The translations under genes and the position numbers were made by a program. The notes beneath the pieces were generated by a model. It was not told where the DNA came from. It made no database searches and saw nothing but the letters and a program-made list of their open reading frames with translations. From UBA2144 sp964506185 (GTDB taxonomy: Bacteria; Patescibacteriota; Gracilibacteria; Peribacterales; Peribacteraceae), in the NCBI GenBank assembly GCA_964506185.1, contig CAZDKL010000016.1:1-35304 (forward strand): a stretch of DNA of 35,304 bases. Reading direction: 5' to 3'. Within the stretch, counting starts at the first letter, position 1. Each line of letters begins with the position of its first letter. This document shows positions 16,554 through 23,633 of this stretch, piece by piece.

Positions 16554-18386
16554 TTACCTATTTATTCCATTTATCGAGAAAAAATCATTTTCGATAGAAA
16601 TCAGAGATTTTTCAGTGAGCTCAATCTCGTCCATCTTGATCTTGATATAATTAGAGTACTTCACAGCACCGGAAATATACCCTTTGTATTGTTCTAACTT
16701 TGCTGAGTATCTTTGTCGTACCTCAAGCGCCTGTTGAGCCATTCCAGGTGCAAGCTCAAGTGCTTTTTCGCCCATAGTTTGAAGCGTCGCCTCAGTTTGA
16801 TTCGCAGTTTCGATCATCTCCCTAAGTTTTTTTTCTGCTGGAATGCATGCAATCTCTCGAGGTGGCTTTGCGCGTTCAGGATCAGAACATTCGTCGTTCT
16901 TTAGAGTACATTTTTGCAATTGCTTAAGTTGCTTACCGCAAGTTGAAACTATCAAACATTCCCATGCGCTTTGTGTGCAAGGCGTTAGTCCGACTAATGA
17001 GCTTGCTGTGTCTCCATCTGACTCTGGTAGGGGTGCGTCAGGTATAGAAAATGCACGCGCGGATGCAGAAGTGCAATTTGGATACACAAGATTTTGATGC
17101 AACCTTGTTAGCATCACCAACATTTCTGCTCTGTTCATGTTATCAGCTGGTCTTACAGTCTTTGCTCCATCGTCTCCGCGGAGTATGCAGAGACTTGCAG
17201 CTGCTTCTATTCCATCTGTGTACCATTCTCCTCTTGGGGCATCTCTGAATGAAGGTGTGTTGACAGTTCTTTGCAGATTGAACGCCCTTAATAGCAGGAT
17301 GGCAGCCTCAGCACGGTTGATTGGAGCTTCGGGATTGGCATTACATCGCGATCTTCCTACGCAATTACCTGCACCTTTAACTAGTCCAAGAATAACTGCT
17401 TCTTCGAAATGTCTGAAGTAGTCTCTTCTACGAGAAACATCCGAAAAACTTGTGTCTTCATAGTTTTCATAACGAGGCCCGCCAAGTAAATCTACAATGA
17501 GGGTGATAAATTCAGCTCGGGTTGCTCTATCTGACGGCCTAAAAACTCCATTAGCTGCAATGTTGTATCCAGCATCATGAAAAGCAGAAACTGATTTGGA
17601 ATACCAAGCAGTTTCGGATACGTCAGAAGGAGATGTGTCTTCTGTGTAATCGAAAGTTGGTAATTCAGAAAAGACTTCCAGTATATTTGCGGTTGGTATA
17701 ACAAGACCAACCAGTTCTTGAATTAATCCGCTGGTATGTTTTATCTCAGTCATTGCTGCAGCGATAGCAACGAGACGACCTTCGGAGTCCACAACAGGTC
17801 CACCGGAACTTCCCGGTCCAATGTTTGCAGAAACTTTTAGAAATCTGATTCTATCTTCTCCTTCAACCATCATGCGTCCTGCAACTCGACCCTCAGTTAC
17901 AGCAACAGATCCGCTTCCTTGTTCAGTTCCCGGATAACCGATTACCTGAATGTCCATTCCGGTGAATCCAATAAAGTTAACCGGTGGCAGAAAAGAGGGT
18001 GGACCACCGCAAGGCAGGGTTCCCTTGGGCCAACGTGGAACAATGAGTGCAATATCATCCTTAGCACTTGCAACTATGTCTCCAGGTTCAACTGTAAAGC
18101 TGCATCTTTCATTCATCTCTTCATTATCTCCGGTCGGGACCACTCTAATTTGATTAAACTGTTTTCGAAAGCTCTCAATTACATGTCGATTTGTTAGTAC
18201 CCATCCGTCTTCTGTAACAAACACACCACTTCCTCTACCTGCCGCTAGTCCAGTTAGGGGATCAGTGGCTTCCAGTCTGACAGTAGCTCGAATAACTTCC
18301 ATTGGAGTGAATGCAGCACTGACGGGAATTGCTCCGGGAAGTACAATCAATGAAAGCCAAATGAATGTCCTAAGTGATAATCGCAT
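16554..18386 (-). CDS. Secreted trypsin-like serine protease with three SLH domains
   Basis: 610 residues. A signal peptide (residues 1-24, ending PVSA) leads to a trypsin-like HtrA-type domain at about 30-240 with an intact triad: His68 in LTNRHVIE, Asp111 in KDDIALI and Ser194 in GPGSSGGPV. No PDZ domain is seen. Three S-layer homology domains follow (about 253-300, 313-370, 380-433), each with an RAE-type motif (TRAEF, NRAEA, NRAEM). SLH domains normally bind secondary cell-wall polymers. The last 170 residues hold a Cys-rich patch (CTQSAWECLIVSTC, six or more Cys) and a helical coiled-coil tail. It should be a surface-attached protease, perhaps for protein turnover in the cell surface layer. 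Upstream TATGCT, 12 bases before ATG, is a weak -10. Confidence 0.9.
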   Translation of the reverse strand: MRLSLRTFIWLSLIVLPGAIPVSAAFTPMEVIRATVRLEATDPLTGLAAGRGSGVFVTEDGWVLTNRHVIESFRKQFNQIRVVPTGDNEEMNERCSFTVEPGDIVASAKDDIALIVPRWPKGTLPCGGPPSFLPPVNFIGFTGMDIQVIGYPGTEQGSGSVAVTEGRVAGRMMVEGEDRIRFLKVSANIGPGSSGGPVVDSEGRLVAIAAAMTEIKHTSGLIQELVGLVIPTANILEVFSELPTFDYTEDTSPSDVSETAWYSKSVSAFHDAGYNIAANGVFRPSDRATRAEFITLIVDLLGGPRYENYEDTSFSDVSRRRDYFRHFEEAVILGLVKGAGNCVGRSRCNANPEAPINRAEAAILLLRAFNLQRTVNTPSFRDAPRGEWYTDGIEAAASLCILRGDDGAKTVRPADNMNRAEMLVMLTRLHQNLVYPNCTSASARAFSIPDAPLPESDGDTASSLVGLTPCTQSAWECLIVSTCGKQLKQLQKCTLKNDECSDPERAKPPREIACIPAEKKLREMIETANQTEATLQTMGEKALELAPGMAQQALEVRQRYSAKLEQYKGYISGAVKYSNYIKIKMDEIELTEKSLISIENDFFSINGINR

Positions 18387-18442
18387 TTACGAGTACAAAG
18401 CATAGCAAAAAATCGGATCTGAAAGAATTCATTACATACTTT

Positions 18443-18482
18443 AATCCCGGGCGGTCGATTTAACTCGACAGTGCCCGGGATT
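18443..18482. terminator. Two-tier hairpin between oxidoreductase and SLH protease
   Basis: Outer stem AATCCCGGGC (18443-18452) and GCCCGGGATT (18473-18482), inner stem GTCGA (18454-18458) and TCGAC (18465-18469). Followed by TTTTG on the plus strand. It lies past the oxidoreductase stop on the minus strand and before the protease gene, so it may insulate the protease from upstream transcription. The T-tract on that strand is poor. Confidence 0.5.
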
Positions 18483-18575
18483 TTGAGATTCTTTGGCGTC
18501 ATTCACTATAGCAATTGGAGTGTTGTGTGAGCGATTGACGTTAAGAATGTCGGAATCCGGGGCGAGCGCCGGTGC

Positions 18576-19772
18576 CTAGTCGACCCAGTCGACCTTTTCC
18601 CAGTCTCCCGTACCGTCGGACGATCGAATCATAGCGTCCACGACGGCCACGACGTTGCGTCCTTCCTTGAAGGTTGGGTGGAACAGCTCGGCACCGTCCG
18701 GCAGGCAATTGCCAACGGCCCAGCCCCAGGAATTCAGAAGCCGACCGTCGCCGTCGCCCCAGCCGTCCGAGTGGAATGCCGGCATGGGTTTCGTTGCGGC
18801 GAGATTCGGGCACCCGAAGCTGGCACGACTCTTTTCGACGTTATCCGGGCTCGAGTCGTCGGCGTAGTAGAGAATGTCCGGGGTACGCTGACGCCACCCA
18901 AGACTCAGACCGTCAAACATGTAATCCCAGGTATTATTGTTCTTGTTGCCCACTCCCCACTGGAGAGCGGAGAACTGCAGGATTCCATCGTTTTCGAAGC
19001 GCACTTGCCCGAAGCAGGTGTCTTCGGTTTGGCCGGACTCTTTGCCTTCGACGAACCAGCGACGCTCTGCCTTCGCCTCGACGATCTTCATGTCAATGAC
19101 GAAGATGGCCTGATGAATCAGGTGAGCCACCAGATCGCCGGCCACGCCGGCCTTCCCGCTTTGGTTGGGATCCTTGCGCCATGCAGCCTGGTCTTTGCCT
19201 TCCTCGGCCGCCATCTTGGCGAGCAGCTTCTTCAGCCATTCCTGCCAGTAGCCGGTCGTGCCGAAGCGAAAACTCCGGCTCTTCTTCTGACTCCTGACGA
19301 TGTGGCGCGCTTCCATGCAAGCCGCATGACCAGTGTACGACGGCAGGACGCAGGTTCTCTCCAGGCCGAACTTGATCCCGGCTTCGTACATTTCGTGTGC
19401 GCCTTCGATGCCATCGGCCAACGGTTTCTCGCTTGCGACGGCAACACCGGCATCCATGAAAGTCTTGGCGTGTCCGGGGTGCTGATTGTTACGCGATGCG
19501 AGAATTGCACCATCCAAATTGTCAGCTTCAGCGGCGACCGCGTCCTCCACAGTTCGGTAGATTCGCTCGGGCTCGAAACCGTACTCAACAGCAGTCGGCT
19601 TTCCGATCGAATCGAACCTGTCATCCGGGTCGACGGTTTCCGGAACGCAAACGTCCACGTCGAGACGCGGACTGCGCACAGATCTGGCCGCTGCCGTCTG
19701 GTTTGGTCCGATGAATCCGAAACCAACAACTGCATTGTTCAGTCGAAATCGCTTCTTCCTGTCGCGTGCCAT
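18576..19772 (-). CDS. Gfo/Idh/MocA-family oxidoreductase, probably transferred from a GC-rich genome
   Basis: 398-residue NAD(P)-dependent oxidoreductase of a family that acts on sugars and inositols. N-terminal Rossmann start VVGFGFIGPNQTAAARS (residues 14-30) and ASEKPLAD, the usual EKP motif, are visible; the C-terminal domain has DLVAHLIHQ in place of the common D-x3-H. GC content is clearly higher here (near 60% by eye) than in the flanks (about 40%), and codon choice follows (GCC, GTC, CGC). It is preceded by AAAGGAGG six bases before the ATG, whereas the neighbours lack Shine-Dalgarno sites. Both point to recent horizontal transfer, perhaps from a planctomycete-like donor; an assembly chimera should be ruled out. 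Confidence 0.85.
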   Translation of the reverse strand: MARDRKKRFRLNNAVVGFGFIGPNQTAAARSVRSPRLDVDVCVPETVDPDDRFDSIGKPTAVEYGFEPERIYRTVEDAVAAEADNLDGAILASRNNQHPGHAKTFMDAGVAVASEKPLADGIEGAHEMYEAGIKFGLERTCVLPSYTGHAACMEARHIVRSQKKSRSFRFGTTGYWQEWLKKLLAKMAAEEGKDQAAWRKDPNQSGKAGVAGDLVAHLIHQAIFVIDMKIVEAKAERRWFVEGKESGQTEDTCFGQVRFENDGILQFSALQWGVGNKNNNTWDYMFDGLSLGWRQRTPDILYYADDSSPDNVEKSRASFGCPNLAATKPMPAFHSDGWGDGDGRLLNSWGWAVGNCLPDGAELFHPTFKEGRNVVAVVDAMIRSSDGTGDWEKVDWVD

Positions 19773-20203
19773 GATGATCCTCCTTTTGGATTCTTGGCAA
19801 CTCCTGAAAATTCCCTAAAACGATAAACTGTTTCGCGTGTGTCCAAAGACCTTCTGCAGCGAGGTCCTCAGACGAAGTCACTTAGTCCATTACCTTTCTT
19901 TTTGGACTAAGGGGTTAAAAGAGAGTTGTAATTTACATTTACTGACTGTCAGCTCCTTGGATACTCGCAAATCCCCAAAGAGCTAACGTCAGTAAAGTGT
20001 TTAGTCAATCGCTGTGATGCCAAAGAGCTATTCCGCTCCAACCAACCCACGCAAAACGCAGGCCAAAAAAGCCAGAGCAGGTAGTTATTCTCTACAAAAA
20101 GGCTCTTAAGTCAATAATTTATGCGCCGGAATCTTCTCCTTGACTTGATCACTTCGATGCCTCAGCCTACTATCCTTTTGTTACTTCCTTCCTAATATTC
20201 ATT
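19773..20203. other. Intergenic region with inverted repeats beside the transferred gene
   Basis: 431 bp without a convincing gene. It holds the oxidoreductase ribosome-binding site (19779-19786), a short inverted repeat TTAGTCCA/TGGACTAA (19882-19889, 19903-19910) and a longer imperfect one: 19938-19960 pairs with 19975-19996 (TTTACTGAC...CTCCTTGG against CCAAAGAGCTAACGTCAGTAAA). GC falls back to the local level after about 19880, marking the edge of the foreign DNA. A 30-codon open frame from 20018 is not supported. Confidence 0.5.
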
Positions 20204-20563
20204 ATGAAACGATTTAAGTTACTAGCAACTTGCTTCGCAGTTTCTCTATTAGCTGCATGTTCATTCACTGTAACAACAGATGTTGATAAGGGTGATGGAG
20301 ACAAAGAGCCTCCTGCAGCTGAAGATCCAGCATCTGCACCAGCTGATGAAGAGCCAGCAGCTGATGAAGAGCCAGCAGCTGATGATGCACCTGCAGATGA
20401 AACGCCACCAGCAGATGAAACGCCACCAGCAGATGAAACGCCACCAGCAGATGAAGAGCCACCAGCAGATGAAGCTCCAGTTGATGATACAGCAGAAGAA
20501 GAAGATGATGAACCACCTGCGGAAGAGCCAGAGCCAGAGGCAGGGGAGTTAGATGCTCAATAA
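20204..20563 (+). CDS. Acidic Pro/Ala/Glu-repeat lipoprotein
   Basis: 119 residues. The lipoprotein signal ends in LLAAC (Cys19). The mature part is almost wholly Asp, Glu, Pro and Ala, with tandem PPADET/PPADEE hexapeptides encoded by 18-bp repeats (about 20393-20470). Such a chain should be extended and highly negative, like a spacer or wall-binding tether. No folded domain is present. The 18-bp repeats keep frame on slippage, so length may vary between strains. It stands alone between the transferred gene and the antiporter. TAATAT, 5 bases before ATG, may be the -10. Confidence 0.75.
   Translation: MKRFKLLATCFAVSLLAACSFTVTTDVDKGDGDKEPPAAEDPASAPADEEPAADEEPAADDAPADETPPADETPPADETPPADEEPPADEAPVDDTAEEEDDEPPAEEPEPEAGELDAQ
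20393..20470 (+). repeat. 18-bp tandem repeats encoding PPADET
   Basis: Four near-identical units of GCAGATGAAACGCCACCA in the acidic lipoprotein gene; the last copies change ACG to GAG. Frame-preserving. Confidence 0.85.
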
Positions 20564-20585
20564 TTATTATTTTGAGTTACGTAAA

Positions 20586-20681
20586 TGCCAATGAGCTATT
20601 ACTAGCTTGTTGGCATTTGGCTATTGGCATTTGGCGCTATATGAAAAAGCCTGTTGCAAATTGCTAATTGCCAATGGCCAA
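20586..20681. repeat. Hairpin and two arrays of 7-bp units between convergent genes
   Basis: TGCCAATGAGCTA (20586-20598) pairs with 20603-20615 at 11 of 13 positions. Tandem heptamers TTGGCAT, TTGGCTA, TTGGCAT, TTGGCGC run from 20610 to 20637, and TTGCAAA, TTGCTAA, TTGCCAA, TGGCCAA from 20654 to 20681. The second set is partly complementary to the first. The antiporter stop follows at once (20682-20684). Confidence 0.75.
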
Positions 20682-21686
20682 CTATCCTCTCCATGCAATG
20701 TAAGCGATATACACGACGTAACAACTAACAAGAATTATTCCTTCCCATCTTCGGATGATGTAGTCCTGACTTTGTCTCCACCAAAGAATCAAACGTCGAT
20801 GGGGTACTCCGTTGTGAACAAGGAAAAACAGTAGAGTTGTGGATAGAATTACGGTCAGCAAATCAAAATTTGTTGTTGGTTGAAATGGCAAAGGTTTAAT
20901 TACAGAAGAAATACCAAGTATCCAGAAGATGTTAAAAATGTTACTTCCGACAATATTTCCTACAGCAATGTCGGCTCTTCCTCTATATGCAGCAACTGCA
21001 GAGGCCGCAAGCTCCGGTAATGACGTACCGATTGCAACAATAGTAAGTCCAATAAGTGCTTCACTAACGTTCCAAAGCCTTGCAATAGTAATTGCACCAT
21101 CAACTACAAGTTTTCCTCCTACTGCAAGTCCAAGGCAACCAAGTATTACAAGAGAAACTGCAATCCATGTGTTTATCTTTGGCTTTTCTCGTTCTTCTTT
21201 GCTTTCTTCATGTCCTGAATGACGTATTCCAAATGTGTAATACAAAAATATTACGAAGAATGCCAGGAATGCCATTCCATCGCTTCGACTGAGTTCAGAT
21301 CGTGCGTATCCATCTACCAGCATGTCGTTTGCCATTATGAAAAGCGTACATGCAGCAAGAAGATTAAAGGGTATTTGCTTAAGAACGGTAGATCGTTGAA
21401 CAAGCAAAGGTGCGATAATCGCTGTCACTCCGAGTATCAGTAGGGTGTTTGATATATTTGAACCCACAATGTTTCCAATTGCGATATCGGCAGACCCCTG
21501 AAAGCTCGCGAAAATATTAACAATAAGCTCTGGAGCCGATGTTCCGAATGAGACTACTGTCAGACCAATTACAAGCTCCGTTATATGCATTCTTCTTGCA
21601 ATAGACGATGCGCCACTGACCAGCCAATCAGCGCCTTTGATCAGAAGTACGAAACCGAGGACGATTGATAGTGAAGCCAAGAGCAT
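20682..21686 (-). CDS. Calcium/sodium antiporter (CaCA family, YrbG-like)
   Basis: Inner-membrane exchanger of the K+-dependent Na+/Ca2+ type; family members export Ca2+ in exchange for Na+. I start at Met 21686 (334 residues) because a good extended -10 (TGGTATACT) lies 9 bases before it; the longer start at 21728 would overlap the divergent grpE and put a polar tail before the first helix. About ten hydrophobic segments are present. The two inverted alpha-repeats are clear: VVSFGTSAPELIVN with GNIVGSNISN, and IVAIGTSLPELAASAVA with GNIVGSNIFN. A charged loop (EESKEEREKPK) divides the halves. Length and motifs are normal. Confidence 0.9.
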   Translation of the reverse strand: MLLASLSIVLGFVLLIKGADWLVSGASSIARRMHITELVIGLTVVSFGTSAPELIVNIFASFQGSADIAIGNIVGSNISNTLLILGVTAIIAPLLVQRSTVLKQIPFNLLAACTLFIMANDMLVDGYARSELSRSDGMAFLAFFVIFLYYTFGIRHSGHEESKEEREKPKINTWIAVSLVILGCLGLAVGGKLVVDGAITIARLWNVSEALIGLTIVAIGTSLPELAASAVAAYRGRADIAVGNIVGSNIFNIFWILGISSVIKPLPFQPTTNFDLLTVILSTTLLFFLVHNGVPHRRLILWWRQSQDYIIRRWEGIILVSCYVVYIAYIAWRG

Positions 21687-21695
21687 ATTGCTATG

Positions 21696-21701
21696 AGTAT
21701 A
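21696..21701 (-). promoter_or_regulatory. Extended -10 box of the antiporter gene
   Basis: TGGTATACT on the minus strand with the hexamer TATACT 9 bases before the ATG at 21686. The -35 is weak, as often with extended -10 promoters. It supports the shorter antiporter start. Confidence 0.5.
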
Positions 21702-21726
21702 CCATAATTTTGTGATAAAGTAGCGC

Positions 21727-22248
21727 ATGATGACCGCTCAGAAGAAATCTTCAAAGAAGGCATGCACCAAGTGCACTCAATTGCAGTCCGAACTTGAGAA
21801 AATGAAAGATTTGGCAGGACGCGCTCAAGCAGATTTGCAGAATGCTAAGGATCGCATGCAAAGAGAGGGGGATGACATCAGGAAATTTGCTCTCGAAAAT
21901 ACATTGCTCGGCCTTCTTCCAACTATCGATCACTTTCAACGTGCCTTCGATCATCTTCCAGAGGAATTAGCAGACAATGATTGGGTCAAAGGAGTGCAAG
22001 CGATCGAACAAGATCTTATTGGAAAGCTTAGTGCGCTGGGTCTTGAAAGAATTGAGTGTTTAGGTGGGTCAGTTGATCCAGAAAAACATGAAGTACTTCA
22101 AACAGGCCCGGGAGAAGAGGGGAATATTACTGAAGTTGTTGAAGATGGGTATGTGTTTAATGGAAAAGTAATTAGGGTGGCAAAGGTGATAGTAGGATCA
22201 GGAAAAGAAACAGAAGAAACAGAGGAAACAAAAGAAACAGAAGAATAA
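21727..22248 (+). CDS. grpE: GrpE nucleotide exchange factor
   Basis: 173-residue cochaperone that releases ADP from DnaK. The N-terminal long-helix part (LQSELEKMKDLAGRAQADLQNAKDR) and the C-terminal beta domain (VDPEKHEVLQTG, TEVVEDGYVFNGKVIRVAKVIV) match GrpE. Start may be ATG 21727 or 21730. Cys residues near the start (CTKC) are unusual. The C-terminus carries an extra acidic repeat tail, ETEETEETKETEE, encoded by near-repeats of GAAACAGAA. dnaK and dnaJ are not next to it, and the gene stands alone between a divergent antiporter and convergent murD. Confidence 0.9.
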   Translation: MMTAQKKSSKKACTKCTQLQSELEKMKDLAGRAQADLQNAKDRMQREGDDIRKFALENTLLGLLPTIDHFQRAFDHLPEELADNDWVKGVQAIEQDLIGKLSALGLERIECLGGSVDPEKHEVLQTGPGEEGNITEVVEDGYVFNGKVIRVAKVIVGSGKETEETEETKETEE

Positions 22249-22267
22249 TTTAATAACACAAACAAGA

Positions 22268-22308
22268 GCACGTCTTTTTATGGTGAGCTAAGTCGAACTA
22301 CGACGTGC
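22268..22308. terminator. Inverted repeat between convergent grpE and murD
   Basis: GCACGTC (22268-22274) pairs with GACGTGC (22302-22308). The loop contains GGTGAGCTAAGTCGAAC (22282-22298), which matches 16 of 17 bases of a repeat inside murD at 23055-23071. It may act as a terminator or be a dispersed repeat. Confidence 0.5.
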
Positions 22309-22325
22309 GATGAGAATAAAATATA

Positions 22326-23633
22326 TTAATTCAATATGCATCTTCGGAATTCATCTCCGCGTTCTTCAAAATCTTTGAACATTCCGTAGCTTGGAGAGGC
22401 TGGAGATAACAAGCAGATTGGCAGATTAGCAGATTGGCAATTAGCTTTTGCTGTTTCAACAGCTGATTGTATGTTAGATGCTTCGTAAAATTGAACGTCA
22501 GCTCCGGCTGATTCGATTGCATCCTTAATTCTTGGTCCACTTTCGCCCATCAAGATCACTTTTTTAACCGAACTTGAGGCAATTCGTTTTCCAAGATCAG
22601 AAAAATCGTTACCGCGGTCCTGGCCTCCCAGAATAATTGTCTCAACCTGATCACCAAGTGCATCAAGGGCTGCAATAGCAGTCTCCGGTGTTGTAGATAT
22701 GGAGTCATCAACCCAAATTATTCCATCTTTCTCTCCAAAGTTCTGTAAACGATGGGGGAGTCCTTCAAAATTCTTGATAGCTTCGATTGAATCAGCTTTG
22801 GAAACTCCTAAGTGTGTTGCGACAGAGTACGCGGCAGCAATATTATTCAAGTTATGCGTACCTAAGAGCATAGTTTCGTTAAGTTCTAAGGGGGAGTTGG
22901 ACTTAGAGAAGGAAATAGATTGACCTTTACTCTCATCAGCGACAGATTTCGTTTCCTCATACTCAGAATTATAAAAAATCACATCAGCTTCACTCTGAAA
23001 CCTTGCAATATTCTTCTTGGCTTCCAAATAATTCTCAATTGGAGAGCCGCCTGTGGTGAGCGAAGTCGAACCATGGTAATCCAGATGCTCCGGGAAAAAT
23101 GAAGTAACGACAGCGATCTGAGGACTCGTTGTGCATTGCATCAGTTGGTAACTGCTCATTTCCAGAACAAAAATGACGTCAGACCCCGCTTCAGACACAT
23201 GAGTTATAGATGGTTCACCGATATTGCCGACTAAATGAGAATCTTTTCCTGCATTTTTAAGTATTTCATGAATCAAACTGACCGTTGTACTCTTTCCTTT
23301 GGATCCGGTAACTCCAATTACAGTCGAGTCCGCTTCCATTACAGTATCCAAAAAGATTTGAGTGGAATTAGTTAGTTTATCTTTGACTGCATCAAGCTCA
23401 TCACATGGTGGAATACCTGGGGACTTAATAACAACATCATATTCATCGAGGTTTTGAAGATAATCTGAACCAGACACAAATTTGGAATTTGGAATTTGGA
23501 ATTTGGAATTCTGATCGCCGATTGTCACATCAGCTTCAACACCATTATCCTCAATTGCTTTGAGCATAGCTCTCCCTTCCCGGCCGAAACCTAAGATAAT
23601 TATCTTCTTGCCGTTAAGATCCTTCAGGTGCAT
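22326..23633 (-). CDS. murD: Mur ligase MurD, probably adding L-Glu (MurD2 type)
   Basis: ATP-dependent ligase that adds glutamate to UDP-MurNAc-L-Ala. 435 residues: N-terminal nucleotide-binding part (KIIILGFGREGRAML), P-loop GVTGSKGKST (107-116), LEMSSYQL, FFPEHLDYHGS, then LGTHNLNNIAAAYSVA and WVDDSISTTPETAIAAL, all MurD hallmarks. Two insertions coincide with repeats: residues 41-52 (NSKFQIPNSKF) from a 7-bp tandem repeat, and residues 190-199 after HGS from a dispersed repeat. It starts within the end of murL (20-bp overlap, same strand). Pairing with a MurL suggests the Xanthomonas-type route, where MurD2 uses L-Glu instead of D-Glu; this substrate call is inference. Confidence 0.85.
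   Translation of the reverse strand: MHLKDLNGKKIIILGFGREGRAMLKAIEDNGVEADVTIGDQNSKFQIPNSKFVSGSDYLQNLDEYDVVIKSPGIPPCDELDAVKDKLTNSTQIFLDTVMEADSTVIGVTGSKGKSTTVSLIHEILKNAGKDSHLVGNIGEPSITHVSEAGSDVIFVLEMSSYQLMQCTTSPQIAVVTSFFPEHLDYHGSTSLTTGGSPIENYLEAKKNIARFQSEADVIFYNSEYEETKSVADESKGQSISFSKSNSPLELNETMLLGTHNLNNIAAAYSVATHLGVSKADSIEAIKNFEGLPHRLQNFGEKDGIIWVDDSISTTPETAIAALDALGDQVETIILGGQDRGNDFSDLGKRIASSSVKKVILMGESGPRIKDAIESAGADVQFYEASNIQSAVETAKANCQSANLPICLLSPASPSYGMFKDFEERGDEFRRCILN
23055..23071. repeat. Dispersed 17-bp repeat inside murD
   Basis: GGTGAGCGAAGTCGAAC, one mismatch from 22282-22298. Read on the coding strand it yields the inserted TSLTTGG after the conserved HGS of MurD. The motif resembles a widely scattered bacterial repeat. 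Confidence 0.65.
23481..23510. repeat. 7-bp tandem repeat TTTGGAA x4 inside murD
   Basis: Four perfect copies of TTTGGAA plus TT. Encodes NSKFQIPNSKF near the MurD N-terminus. Gain or loss of one unit would shift the murD frame. Confidence 0.9.

Noticed and set aside
18678..19826. 382-codon open frame on the plus strand opposite the oxidoreductase
   Set aside because: It mirrors the GC-rich minus-strand gene, which has clear family motifs and a Shine-Dalgarno; long antisense frames are expected at high GC.
20018..20110. 30-codon basic peptide frame (MPKSYSAPTNPRKTQ)
   Set aside because: Too short, with no promoter or ribosome-binding signal; could be chance.
19773..20203. Transposon carrying the foreign oxidoreductase
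   Set aside because: No transposase and no matching terminal repeats or target duplication could be found on the two sides.
21687..21728. Upstream start of the antiporter gene at 21728
   Set aside because: It would overlap the grpE start and add a polar segment before the first helix; the -10 at 21701-21696 fits the 21686 start.
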